Shown: positions 44,644 through 52,608 of the stretch, one piece after another | Layout: each line of letters starts with the position of its first letter | Position numbering within the stretch: the first letter of the stretch is position 1 | The notes under the pieces: model-generated | What the model saw: only the letters and a program-made list of their open reading frames with translations | Told to the model about the DNA's origin: nothing | Databases searched by the model: none | Source of the DNA: Bacteroidales bacterium | Lineage (GTDB): Bacteria; Bacteroidota; Bacteroidia; Bacteroidales; Muribaculaceae | Reading direction: 5' to 3' | Assembly (NCBI GenBank): GCA_014800605.1 | Contig: JAAVFS010000053.1 | Coordinates: forward strand, 1-56,302 | DNA: 56,302 nt | Translations under genes and position numbers: made by a program

Positions 44644-45972
44644 ATGATCGACACTACCACATTTTCAGGCACCAAAGCCCTGTTTCACACATTTGGCTGC
44701 AAGCTCAATTTTGCAGAGACCTCGACTGTAGCCCGCCTCCTCGGCGAAGAGGGTGTGCGCCGCGTGCAGCGTGGCGAGACGCCTGACATCATTGTCGTCA
44801 ATACCTGCTCGGTCACTGAGTTGGCCGACAAGAAATGCCGCCAGGCCATCCGCGGCTTTGCGCGCCGATACCCTGACGCTGCGATCGTCGTGACCGGATG
44901 CTATGCACAGCTCAAGAGCGCCGAAGTGGCTGCTCTGCCGGGTGTGAAAATCGTAGCCGGCACCAACCAGAAGCTCATGCTCGTCGACTACATCCGCTCA
45001 TGGATGGCCGACCGCACCGCCCGACTCGACGTCACCCCGTCGGCCGAGCTCCGCGAGTTTGTCCCCTCATGCTCGCGCGGCGACCGCACACGCTACTTCC
45101 TCAAAGTGCAGGATGGCTGCGACTACTGGTGCAGCTACTGCACGATCCCCCGTGCCCGCGGACGCTCCCGCTCCGGCTCTATCAGTTCGCTCGTGGAGCA
45201 GGCCCGCGAAGTAGCTCGCGAAGGAGGCAAGGAGATAGTCATCACCGGAGTCAATATCGGTGACTTCGGCAAGGGCACATCCGAGACATTCCTCGACCTG
45301 ATCCGCGCCCTCGACGATGTCGAAGGAATCGAGCGCTACCGCATCTCGTCGATAGAGCCCAACCTGCTGACCGAGGAGATCATACGCTTCGTAGCCACCT
45401 CCAAACGGTTCATGCCCCACTTCCACGTGCCCCTCCAGAGCGGCAGCGACAAGGTGCTCGCCCTGATGCGACGCCACTACGACACGTCCCATTTCCGCGA
45501 GAAGATGGAGATGATACGCCGCTACATACCCGACGCATTCATCGGTGTCGACCTCATTGTAGGAGCCCGTGGCGAGACCCCCGAAGAGTTTGAGACCTCG
45601 CGCAGCTTTGTCGAGTCGCTCCCGATAAGCCGCCTCCACGTCTTCACCTACTCCGAGCGCCCAGGCACGCGCGCCCTCGACATCGACTACATCGTCGACC
45701 CCGCCGAGAAGCATCGTCGCACCCGAATCATGCTCGCCATCTCCGAGCAGAAGCTCGCCGACTTCACGCGCCGTTTCCTCGGCACCGTGCGCCCCGTCCT
45801 GCTTGAGCACCCGAACAAAGGAAAAACCATGAGCGGATTTACCGACAACTATCTACGTGTCAACCTCTCAGCACCTGCCGAACTTGACAATCACATAGTC
45901 CCCGTAGCGCTCGACATCATGATTGACGACTCGGAGGAAATCACCGGCACCCTCCAGACTGACACAAAATGA
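44644..45972 (+). CDS. mtaB: tRNA t6A37 methylthiotransferase (MtaB)
   Basis: A 442-residue radical-SAM enzyme that adds a methylthio group to t6A37 of tRNA. The N-terminal domain holds the second-cluster cysteines C19 (HTFGCKLN), C55 (NTCSVTELADKKC) and C86 (TGCYAQL). The radical-SAM cysteines are C159, C163 and C166 in DGCDYWCSYCTIPRARG. A TRAM-type RNA-binding domain occupies the last 65 residues. The motif HTFGCKLNFAE and the overall pattern favour MtaB over MiaB or RimO. Start chosen by the promoter position. Overlaps the acyltransferase gene by four bases. Confidence 0.94.
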   Translation: MIDTTTFSGTKALFHTFGCKLNFAETSTVARLLGEEGVRRVQRGETPDIIVVNTCSVTELADKKCRQAIRGFARRYPDAAIVVTGCYAQLKSAEVAALPGVKIVAGTNQKLMLVDYIRSWMADRTARLDVTPSAELREFVPSCSRGDRTRYFLKVQDGCDYWCSYCTIPRARGRSRSGSISSLVEQAREVAREGGKEIVITGVNIGDFGKGTSETFLDLIRALDDVEGIERYRISSIEPNLLTEEIIRFVATSKRFMPHFHVPLQSGSDKVLALMRRHYDTSHFREKMEMIRRYIPDAFIGVDLIVGARGETPEEFETSRSFVESLPISRLHVFTYSERPGTRALDIDYIVDPAEKHRRTRIMLAISEQKLADFTRRFLGTVRPVLLEHPNKGKTMSGFTDNYLRVNLSAPAELDNHIVPVALDIMIDDSEEITGTLQTDTK

Positions 45973-46904
45973 AACGTATCCTCTACACACCCTTAGGATG
46001 GCTCCTCAAGGCCTTGGCGCTCCTGCCGCTGTGGGTGCTGTATCGCTTTGCCGACGTAATCTTCTTCCTCGTCTGGCATGTCGTCGGCTATCGCAAGAAG
46101 GTCGTCATCCGCCAGCTGACAGACGCATATCCCGACAAGACACCCCGGGAGATAAAGCTGATAGCCAGGCGCTTCTTCCGCAACTTTGCCGACTATATCG
46201 TAGAGACCGTCAAGCTGCTCCATATCTCCGACGCCGAGATGCGCCGCCGCTTCACATTCTCCGGCCTGGAGGCGATGGACACGCTGATCGACCGCGACAT
46301 CCCGATCATGGTACTCTTCTCCCACTGCTTCAACTGGGAGTGGGCGCCGTCTGTGACCCTCTGGCTCAAGCATAAGCCCGGGCAGAAGATGCAGTTCGGA
46401 CAGGTCTACCGCCCGCTCAAAAACAAGTGGATGGACTCCCTGATGCTCCGCATCCGCTCGAGATTCAACTCCGTCAACTATCCCATGAAACAGGTTCTGC
46501 GCGAGCTCCTGACGGCCAAACGCGACGGTATACACACCGCCACCGGCTTCATGAGTGACCAGAAACCGATCTACGGCGATGTACGCCACGTCATCGACTT
46601 CCTCAATCATCCCACCCCCACCCTCCTCGGCTCGGCCGAGCTGGCCTCGAAGCTCCACATGGGAGCCGTCTACTGGGATATCCGCAAACTCTCGCGCGGC
46701 CACTATCATATTGACATGATACACATCACCGATGATGCCGCCTTAATGACCGTCACCGACCTGACCGACCGCTATTTCGAGCTCCTGTCGGCCACCATCG
46801 ACCGCGACCCGGCCATCTGGCTCTGGAGCCACAAGCGCTGGAAATACCCCTACAAATTTGCCGAAGACGGAACCCCCATCTACGACTCAAAATCAGTGAG
46901 ATGA
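45969..46904 (+). CDS. LpxL/HtrB-like lipid A acyltransferase family protein
   Basis: A 311-residue inner-membrane acyltransferase. One N-terminal membrane segment (about 15-38) precedes the catalytic domain with H119-CFNW-E124, the HX4(D/E) motif in the HCFNWEW form close to the HFGNWE of LpxL. Later STD-type and basic segments (FMSDQKP, WLWSHKRWKYP) are also family features. It probably adds a secondary acyl chain to lipid A. ATGA overlaps join it to mtaB upstream and the GT2 gene downstream, which points to coupled translation. Confidence 0.92.
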   Translation: MKRILYTPLGWLLKALALLPLWVLYRFADVIFFLVWHVVGYRKKVVIRQLTDAYPDKTPREIKLIARRFFRNFADYIVETVKLLHISDAEMRRRFTFSGLEAMDTLIDRDIPIMVLFSHCFNWEWAPSVTLWLKHKPGQKMQFGQVYRPLKNKWMDSLMLRIRSRFNSVNYPMKQVLRELLTAKRDGIHTATGFMSDQKPIYGDVRHVIDFLNHPTPTLLGSAELASKLHMGAVYWDIRKLSRGHYHIDMIHITDDAALMTVTDLTDRYFELLSATIDRDPAIWLWSHKRWKYPYKFAEDGTPIYDSKSVR

Positions 46905-47896
46905 AAAAGCCTGTAGCCGTCATAATACTCAATTGGAACGGTGAGAGCCTTCTGAAGCGCTTCCTGCCGTCAGTCGTCAGCAATACGCCGTCCGACATTG
47001 CCGATGTCATCATCACCGACAATGGCTCCACCGATGGCTCACTCGCCTGGCTCAGAAGCGAATACCCCGACCTCAAAGTCTTGGCCTTTGACCAAAATCT
47101 CGGATTCGCCGCCGGCTACAACCGTGCTATCCGGGAGACCCGCTACCCCTACACGCTGCTGCTCAACAGTGACGTCATGACTCCCGAGGGATGGCTCCGC
47201 CCGCTCTACGAGTGGGCCCTCTCCCACCCCGACATGGGGGCGGCGATGCCGAAGATACGCTCGGTAGCTGACCCCGAATTTTTCGAATATGCCGGAGCCT
47301 CGGGCGGATTCATCGACCGCAACGGCTACCCATTCTGCCGCGGCCGCATATTCTCCACACTCGAAAAGGATCGCGGACAGTATGACGACCCGTGCGAAGT
47401 GTTCTGGGCCACCGGAGCTGCCATGCTTGTCGACACCGAGGCCTATCTCGAAGCCGGCGGACTCGACCCCGAATTCTTCGCCCACATGGAGGAGATCGAT
47501 CTCTGCTGGCGGATGCTGCTCGCGGGGCGTAAGAACTATGTCGTCCCCTCAAGTTGCGTCTACCATCTCGGCGGCGGCTCCCTCCCGGCCGACAATCCGC
47601 GCAAGACCTATCTCAACTTCCGCAACAACCTGCTGATGCTGCATAAGAACCTGCCCGACCGCACGCGCCGACGCAAGCTCCTGCGTCGCCGGCTGCTTGA
47701 CTCGCTCGCATGGGCGATGTTCGTCGCCAAGCTCCAGTTCAGCAATGCCGGCGCCATCCTGCGCGCCCACCGTGACTTCCGCCGCATGCGCAAAAGCTAC
47801 ACTCAGCACCCCGACATCGACCTGCTCGAATCGAGCCCCGACTGCCGCCGCAACATCCTGACCTCCTACTACCTGCGCGGCCGCCATACCTTCTGA
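46901..47896 (+). CDS. GT2 glycosyltransferase (rhamnosyltransferase/WbbL-like)
   Basis: A 331-residue family 2 glycosyltransferase without obvious membrane segments. VAVIILNWNGESLL, ITDNGSTDGS and LLNSDVMTPEGW are the nucleotide-sugar and metal motifs; FWATGAAMLV, the acceptor-side HMEEIDLCWR and the VYHLGGGS stretch are typical of WbbL/RfbN-like rhamnosyltransferases. It presumably extends a lipid-linked glycan or lipooligosaccharide. The four-base overlap with the acyltransferase gene suggests both modify the same envelope lipid. The donor sugar is unknown. Confidence 0.9.
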   Translation: MKKPVAVIILNWNGESLLKRFLPSVVSNTPSDIADVIITDNGSTDGSLAWLRSEYPDLKVLAFDQNLGFAAGYNRAIRETRYPYTLLLNSDVMTPEGWLRPLYEWALSHPDMGAAMPKIRSVADPEFFEYAGASGGFIDRNGYPFCRGRIFSTLEKDRGQYDDPCEVFWATGAAMLVDTEAYLEAGGLDPEFFAHMEEIDLCWRMLLAGRKNYVVPSSCVYHLGGGSLPADNPRKTYLNFRNNLLMLHKNLPDRTRRRKLLRRRLLDSLAWAMFVAKLQFSNAGAILRAHRDFRRMRKSYTQHPDIDLLESSPDCRRNILTSYYLRGRHTF

Positions 47897-47897
47897 A

Positions 47898-47933
47898 GCC
47901 CGGATGAACTATTAGCGCCGGGCAGATGTTTTA
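47898..47933 (+). terminator. Weak terminator-like hairpin
   Basis: GCCCGG (47898-47903) pairs with CCGGGC (47918-47923), followed by AGATGTTTT. The stem is only six bases. Confidence 0.35.
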
Positions 47934-47950
47934 CTCATAAATCTATTTTT

Positions 47951-49329
47951 ATGGGCAAACACTTCGTACACACCGCCATTGCCTTAGGCATGGCTATCAT
48001 AGGCTCGGCTCCGGCCTGGAGTAGAACGGGCGCCGCAGTCTCCAACAATCAGACCGACGTACAGTCCGACGCGACTGCATCACTATATCAGGAAGAGCGC
48101 GACCGTGCCGACCTGCTCCGTTCGTCGAAAGTCATCTTCGTCAACGGCGACGAGGACTCCCGAGCCGACCGCGACTCCGTGGAGTCAATGCTTGCCCAAT
48201 TCTATTATGACCAGTTCCGCAGCTCCCACGACCCTGAGGCACCTATCTTTACCTTCATGAGCAAGGATGCCAACCTCGCCATGGGTATCGGTGGTATCGG
48301 AGTGGTCAGCGGATGGTTTGATTGGAACGGCATGGTCGAGGGTGGCAACTTCAATGTCTACAACATCATGATGCCCAAGACCCCCGAGGCGATGAAAAAC
48401 CTCGGAGCAGGCGTCTCGGGCACGAAGCTCTTCTTCAATATCATGGGGCGCCACACCCCGATCGGCAACTTCCGCGCATATATCGAGGCCGGATTCAGCG
48501 GCTACAATCAGCGCGACTTCCAGCTGAAAAGGCGTGGTTTCAGATCTCCGACTTCACCGTCGGCCTGGCCAGCTCTACATTCTCCGACGCGGCAGCCGAA
48601 CCTGACGTGATGGACCCCGCCGGCGCCAACGGCAAGATCGGCAAGAGCAATATCCTCGTCCGCTACATGAAGACCTGGCGTAACCGCTGGACCGTAGCCG
48701 CCTCCGTCGAATTTCCCAACTCGCAGCCCATGGAGATCGCCAATCAGACCAAGAAAGTCCGCGACTATGTGCCTGATATCGCCACGTTTGGCCAGCTGCA
48801 GTGGGACCGCGGCTTCAGCCATGTGCGCCTGGCTGCCCTTCTCCGCGACATGTCCTACCGCGACCTCATCTCGCAGCACAACCGCCACACCGTCGGCTGG
48901 GGTATCCAGCTCTCATCAGTAGTGCGAGCCGGCAACTTCTTGACCCTCTACGCCATGGGGTCGGTCGGCCAGGGCATCGCCTCCTATACAGGCGACCTGT
49001 CCAACGGTCATAACGACCTCCTCCCCACCCCCGAAGTCTCAGGCGAGCTGTATGCACCGACCACAGTCAGCGTAACAGCAGGCGCCAAAGCCCAGTTCAC
49101 CTCCAAGCTCAGCAGCACCGTCTGCCTCTCCACCCTCCGCCACTTCCCCAAGTCGGGTGCGGAAGGCGACTTCTACAAGTATGGCCAGTATCTGTCAGCC
49201 AATCTGGTCTACAACATCACGCCCCGCATCTCAGCCGGCCTCGAATATCTCGCCGGCAAGAGGATGAACTGCAGTGGCGACCATGGCAACGCCAACCGCG
49301 CCCTTGCCGTCCTCACCGTCGCTTTCTAA
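47951..49329 (+). pseudogene. Predicted outer-membrane porin-like protein, frameshifted
   Basis: A signal peptide (MGKHFVHTAIALGMAIIGSAPAWS) begins a protein that reads well in one frame to about 48526 and continues in another frame from about 48531 to the stop at 49329. The joint lies at the AAAA run 48527-48530. Adding one A would read L-K-K-A-W across the joint and give a 459-residue protein, a multiple of three. Motifs such as SVESMLAQFYYDQFRSSHDPEAP (two overlapping parts) and FMSKDANLAMGIGG recall Bacteroidetes DcaP-like porins, and the second part alternates like beta-strands to a terminal TVAF. It is either a real mutation, phase-variable tract or sequencing error; as given the protein stops at 48610. 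Confidence 0.82.
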
Positions 49330-49627
49330 TCCCCCCACCGTACTTCATAACCCACCCCACCAATACCATTGCGCCTTTAATCGGCATTCCCCAAAAGGGA
49401 CACCTGCGGTGAAGAATCCATCTCATCCGGGCACGTCTCACTGCGCCCGACGTGCCCGGTAAAAGCCAATTCCCAGCCTGGCGTGCCGTAGGTAGGCCGA
49501 TTATGTTTCCACCATTATTTCAAAATTATCATAAATTCCACATCCCAAATCCAAAAATGCGTGGCGACCGTGCCGGTTGCCTCCGCAATTTTCGTAGCTC
49601 TTTGTCGTGATTTTGGTATTTTTAGAT
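49330..49627. other. Intergenic region with hairpin and REP-like remnants
   Basis: No gene was seen. A strong hairpin lies at 49427-49459. The segment CCCAGCCTGGCGTGCCGTAG at 49476-49495 has some likeness to modules B and C of the Y1 cassette repeats but is degenerate. The end is AT-rich and leads into a promoter. Confidence 0.4.
49427..49459. repeat. Perfect 11-base inverted repeat
   Basis: CCGGGCACGTC (49427-49437) and GACGTGCCCGG (49449-49459) with loop TCACTGCGCCC. There is no T-run, so it is not a classical terminator; it may be a REP-type palindrome. Confidence 0.7.
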
Positions 49628-49636
49628 TATCTTTGC
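49628..49636 (+). promoter_or_regulatory. -7 promoter element for the C10 peptidase gene
   Basis: TATCTTTGC matches TAnnTTTG, 50 bases before the ATG at 49687. Confidence 0.55.
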
Positions 49637-49686
49637 AGTAATTTCCAACTGCATTATAGCAATTTATACACATTTTCCAATCAAAT

Positions 49687-52023
49687 ATGAATCACAAGAC
49701 TCTCACGTCACTGGCATTATCGGCCGTTGCCGTTTTGTCAACCATACCATCGCTGAGCGCTGAGATGCTCACCCCCTCTGAAGCCCTCTCTCGCGCCATC
49801 GGCACCGTGACGACAGCCTCCGCGACCAGCGCCTCGGCCTACACCCTCTCCCACACCGTGGTCGACGCCGACTCCAAACTCAACTCCCTCTATATCTTCA
49901 CCCCTGAGAGAGGGAGCGGCTACCTCATCCTCCCCGCCGACGATATCGCCGAGCCGATCCTGGGCTACTCCCCCTCTGCTCCCTTCTCTGCCGACGAGAT
50001 GCCCCCCGCCATGCAGTGGTGGCTGTCAGAGTATTCTCGCCAGATAGAGGCCGCCCGCCATTCATCCGCCACCCTCGCCATCGAGCGACCCGACCGCGAC
50101 CCCATCGAGCCGATGGTAACAACAACATGGAATCAGGACGCCCCCTACAACGCCATGTGCCCCGTCTACAATGGCCAGCGCTCCGTGACCGGTTGCGTCG
50201 CCACAGCCATGGCCCAGGTAGTCAACTATCACCAGTGGCCCGCGACCGGCGTGGGATCCTATAAGTATTTCTACAACAACGCCTGGATCTCGCTCGACTT
50301 CTCCAAGATCAACTTCGACTGGACCAACATGCTCCCCTCCTACGCCAACGGTGCCGGCAATGAAGCTCAGAAAAAGGCTGTCGCCGAGCTCATGTATGCC
50401 TGTGGTGTCAGCGTCGACATGAACTACTCACCGATCGAGAGCGGCGCTGCCGATGTCTTCGTGGCCGGCGCCCTTGTCGACCATTTCAACTACGACCGCG
50501 GCGTGCGCTATGCCGAGCGCGATTATTTCGGCCTCCTCGACTGGGAAGACTTCATCTACGGCCAGCTCCGCGACTACGGCCCTGTGCAGTATTCCGGCTC
50601 GGGAGCTGCCGGCGGCCACTCTTTCGTCTGCGACGGATACAGCTCCGACGGCTTCTTCCACTTCAACTGGGGCTGGGGAGGCATCTCCGACGGTTATTTC
50701 CAGCTGACGGCTCTCAATCCCCCGGATCAGGGCATCGGCGGAGCCGCCTCCGGCTACAACTATGACCAGGCCGTCATCGCCAACATCCGCAAGCCCCGTA
50801 ACGGCTCCCAGATGTATCTCAATCTGATGATGGACCAAGGCTTCTTCGTCGAGCCGGTCAAGACCAATGCCACCAAGCCCGGCGACAACGTCAAGGTCTC
50901 CGGCCGTATCATCAACTACTCCATCGCCGACGCTTCCGGCACACTCGGCGTCAAGTTCGTCAACAATGAGACCGAGGAAGTCAAGTATTGCACCGTCGGC
51001 TATCGCTTCAGCATCCCCTACCTGTCGCTCCTCGCCGACTATACCGTACAGATCCCGGCCGGACTCCGCACCGGAACCTACACGCTGACCCCCGTCATGT
51101 GTGGCACCGACGGTATCTGGCGCGACGTGCCTGTCAAGCTCTCAGCCGTCCAGAAATCGATCATGACCGTCAAGGGGGGTGTCTGCACATTTGAGCAGGC
51201 CTTTGACGGATCGCTCGAAGTCAAGGATATTGACCTCAAGACCCCCATCTATCTGGGCAACCTCTTCCGCCTCACCGCGACAGCCTACAACACCGGTGAC
51301 ACCGAGTTTGTCGGCAAGATCGTCCCCACCCTCGCCTCCGGCCACACCCCGATAGCCAAAGCCGACCCCCTCTCCGTCGACCTCCTCCCCGGCGAGTCCT
51401 ACGACATCGACTTCACAGGCATATTCAATCACTTCAGCTCCAACACCCTCCCCCCGGCAGGCACATATACACTATATATGGTCAAGGAGGCCACCAACGA
51501 GATCATCTCCGAGGGGCTCGAGGTTGAGCTCCACGACGTGCCCGAGAATACCGCCATAACTGTCTCCGACTTCACACTCGATGGCGACCTGAAAAACATC
51601 GACCCCTCGTCGATGAAATTTTCAGCCAAGGTAAGCTGCACCGAGGGCTATTTCGGACGCAATCTCTCTGTCGTAATCTTCCCCTACACCTCAGGCACAG
51701 TGTCATCAGTAGGATTCTTCACATCGCCCGACCTCTTTATCGCAGAGGGAGAGGAGACTTCCTTCACCGCCGGTGGTGTCTTTGCAGCCGGCGAACCGAG
51801 CAAACGCTATATTGCACTCGTATTCGACGGCCAGACACAGGTCACCCCTTCATCTCAAGCCATCATCTTTACCGTCGGCAGGACTTCCGGTGTAGACTCT
51901 GTAGAAGCTGACGATGAGCCTGTAGAATACTACAACCTGCAGGGTGTCCGTGTCGACAATCCCACATCAGGTCTCTACATCCGCCGCCAAGGCACCCACG
52001 CCACCAAAGTCATCATCCGTTAA
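49687..52023 (+). CDS. Secreted C10 family cysteine protease (streptopain-like)
   Basis: A 778-residue exported protease. A signal peptide ends near residue 25. Residues about 28-130 resemble the inhibitory Spi/pro-domain of streptopain-type zymogens (GYLILPADDIAEPILGYS). The catalytic domain has nucleophile C170 in SVTGCVATAMAQVVNYHQWP, general base H311 in GGHSFVCDGY, and the oxyanion/Trp segment FNWGWGG (326-332). After about 370 several immunoglobulin-like domains follow. The last 35 residues (YYNLQGVRVDNPTSGLYI to KVIIR) resemble a T9SS sorting tail. Host-protein or competitor-protein breakdown is likely for the family; the target is unknown. Terminator-like hairpin downstream. Confidence 0.92.
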   Translation: MNHKTLTSLALSAVAVLSTIPSLSAEMLTPSEALSRAIGTVTTASATSASAYTLSHTVVDADSKLNSLYIFTPERGSGYLILPADDIAEPILGYSPSAPFSADEMPPAMQWWLSEYSRQIEAARHSSATLAIERPDRDPIEPMVTTTWNQDAPYNAMCPVYNGQRSVTGCVATAMAQVVNYHQWPATGVGSYKYFYNNAWISLDFSKINFDWTNMLPSYANGAGNEAQKKAVAELMYACGVSVDMNYSPIESGAADVFVAGALVDHFNYDRGVRYAERDYFGLLDWEDFIYGQLRDYGPVQYSGSGAAGGHSFVCDGYSSDGFFHFNWGWGGISDGYFQLTALNPPDQGIGGAASGYNYDQAVIANIRKPRNGSQMYLNLMMDQGFFVEPVKTNATKPGDNVKVSGRIINYSIADASGTLGVKFVNNETEEVKYCTVGYRFSIPYLSLLADYTVQIPAGLRTGTYTLTPVMCGTDGIWRDVPVKLSAVQKSIMTVKGGVCTFEQAFDGSLEVKDIDLKTPIYLGNLFRLTATAYNTGDTEFVGKIVPTLASGHTPIAKADPLSVDLLPGESYDIDFTGIFNHFSSNTLPPAGTYTLYMVKEATNEIISEGLEVELHDVPENTAITVSDFTLDGDLKNIDPSSMKFSAKVSCTEGYFGRNLSVVIFPYTSGTVSSVGFFTSPDLFIAEGEETSFTAGGVFAAGEPSKRYIALVFDGQTQVTPSSQAIIFTVGRTSGVDSVEADDEPVEYYNLQGVRVDNPTSGLYIRRQGTHATKVIIR

Positions 52024-52043
52024 CGACTCCCAATCCTATATAA

Positions 52044-52090
52044 GCAGAGAGATTCGCAGCCACCGCCGCGGGTCTCTCTACTCATTTTTT
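52044..52090 (+). terminator. Terminator after the C10 peptidase gene
   Basis: AGAGAGA (52046-52052) pairs with TCTCTCT (52073-52079), extended by CGC/GCG inside, followed by ACTCATTTTTT. Confidence 0.6.
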
Positions 52091-52240
52091 AGAATCACTA
52101 TTCCCGAATCCACATTCTCAATTGATGGCGCAAGAACCAGTGGTATAGCTTTTTACGAGACAATAACCCTTAAAGAGGTTACGTTCTTCCCATCTTCAAC
52201 TGTAATTAACGTGAGTTCGATATAAGGAATTCACGTTAAT
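52091..52240. other. Region of probable decayed coding sequence and a long hairpin
   Basis: On the minus strand, 52220-52078 reads ELTLITVEDGKNV, then TSLRVIVS, a stop at 52155-52153, then KAIPLVLAPSIENVDSG, and a final stop at 52078. This looks like a remnant but has no start and a stop inside. The inverted repeat ATTAACGTGAGTTC (52205-52218) / GAATTCACGTTAAT (52227-52240), 13 of 14 paired, loop of eight, has no T-run. Identity unknown. Confidence 0.35.
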
Positions 52241-52251
52241 AAAGAAGACCA

Positions 52252-52549
52252 TTAGAAGAAGCTGTCGGTAGCATCGGTGAGAGCTTCTTTTTCTACAATC
52301 TCGCTGATCTGCACCATTCCCTCAACAGCGAGGTCACGGCCGGCAAACTCCTTTTCTATTTCTTAACCTTTCTCAGAGAGTGTAGCCAATTTTTCAAAGT
52401 TGCCTGATTTAGTAGCCTCAACGTTTTCCTTGCAAAGCTTCTCATTACCCTTGATCAGATCGGCATTTGATTTTGAGCAAGATATCAACAGTGCCATGCC
52501 GGCCACAGCAGGAACAAAATAACCTGAAATTGCCTTGAAACGGACGAAG
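52252..52549 (-). pseudogene. Small lipoprotein gene with in-frame stop
   Basis: From an ATG at 52497 the minus strand reads MALLISCSKSNADLIKGNEK, continues coherently for 44 residues to LATLSEKG, meets a TAA at 52365-52363, and continues in the same frame (EIEKEFAGRDLAVEGMVQIS) to a stop at 52254-52252. Upstream in frame is FVRFKAISGYFVPAVAG, a likely signal peptide with lipobox LISC, but no ATG stands before it, so the start also seems lost. The original product would have been a lipoprotein of roughly 95 residues, charged and helical. I do not recognise the family. Both lesions make a working gene unlikely. Confidence 0.65.
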
Positions 52550-52608
52550 TGGATAGGGCACCCAAGAAACTATAGATAAGACCCAAACATGTATGGTCAG
52601 GTTTGCAG

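Noticed and set aside
45067..46724. Minus-strand open frames of 247 and 243 codons
   Set aside because: Antisense to mtaB and the acyltransferase gene; high GC in third positions leaves long antisense frames.
48527..48530. Programmed -1 frameshift in the porin-like gene
   Set aside because: In the zero frame the sequence reads CTG AAA AGG, which does not form the X XXY YYZ slippery heptamer, and I know of no such mechanism for this family.
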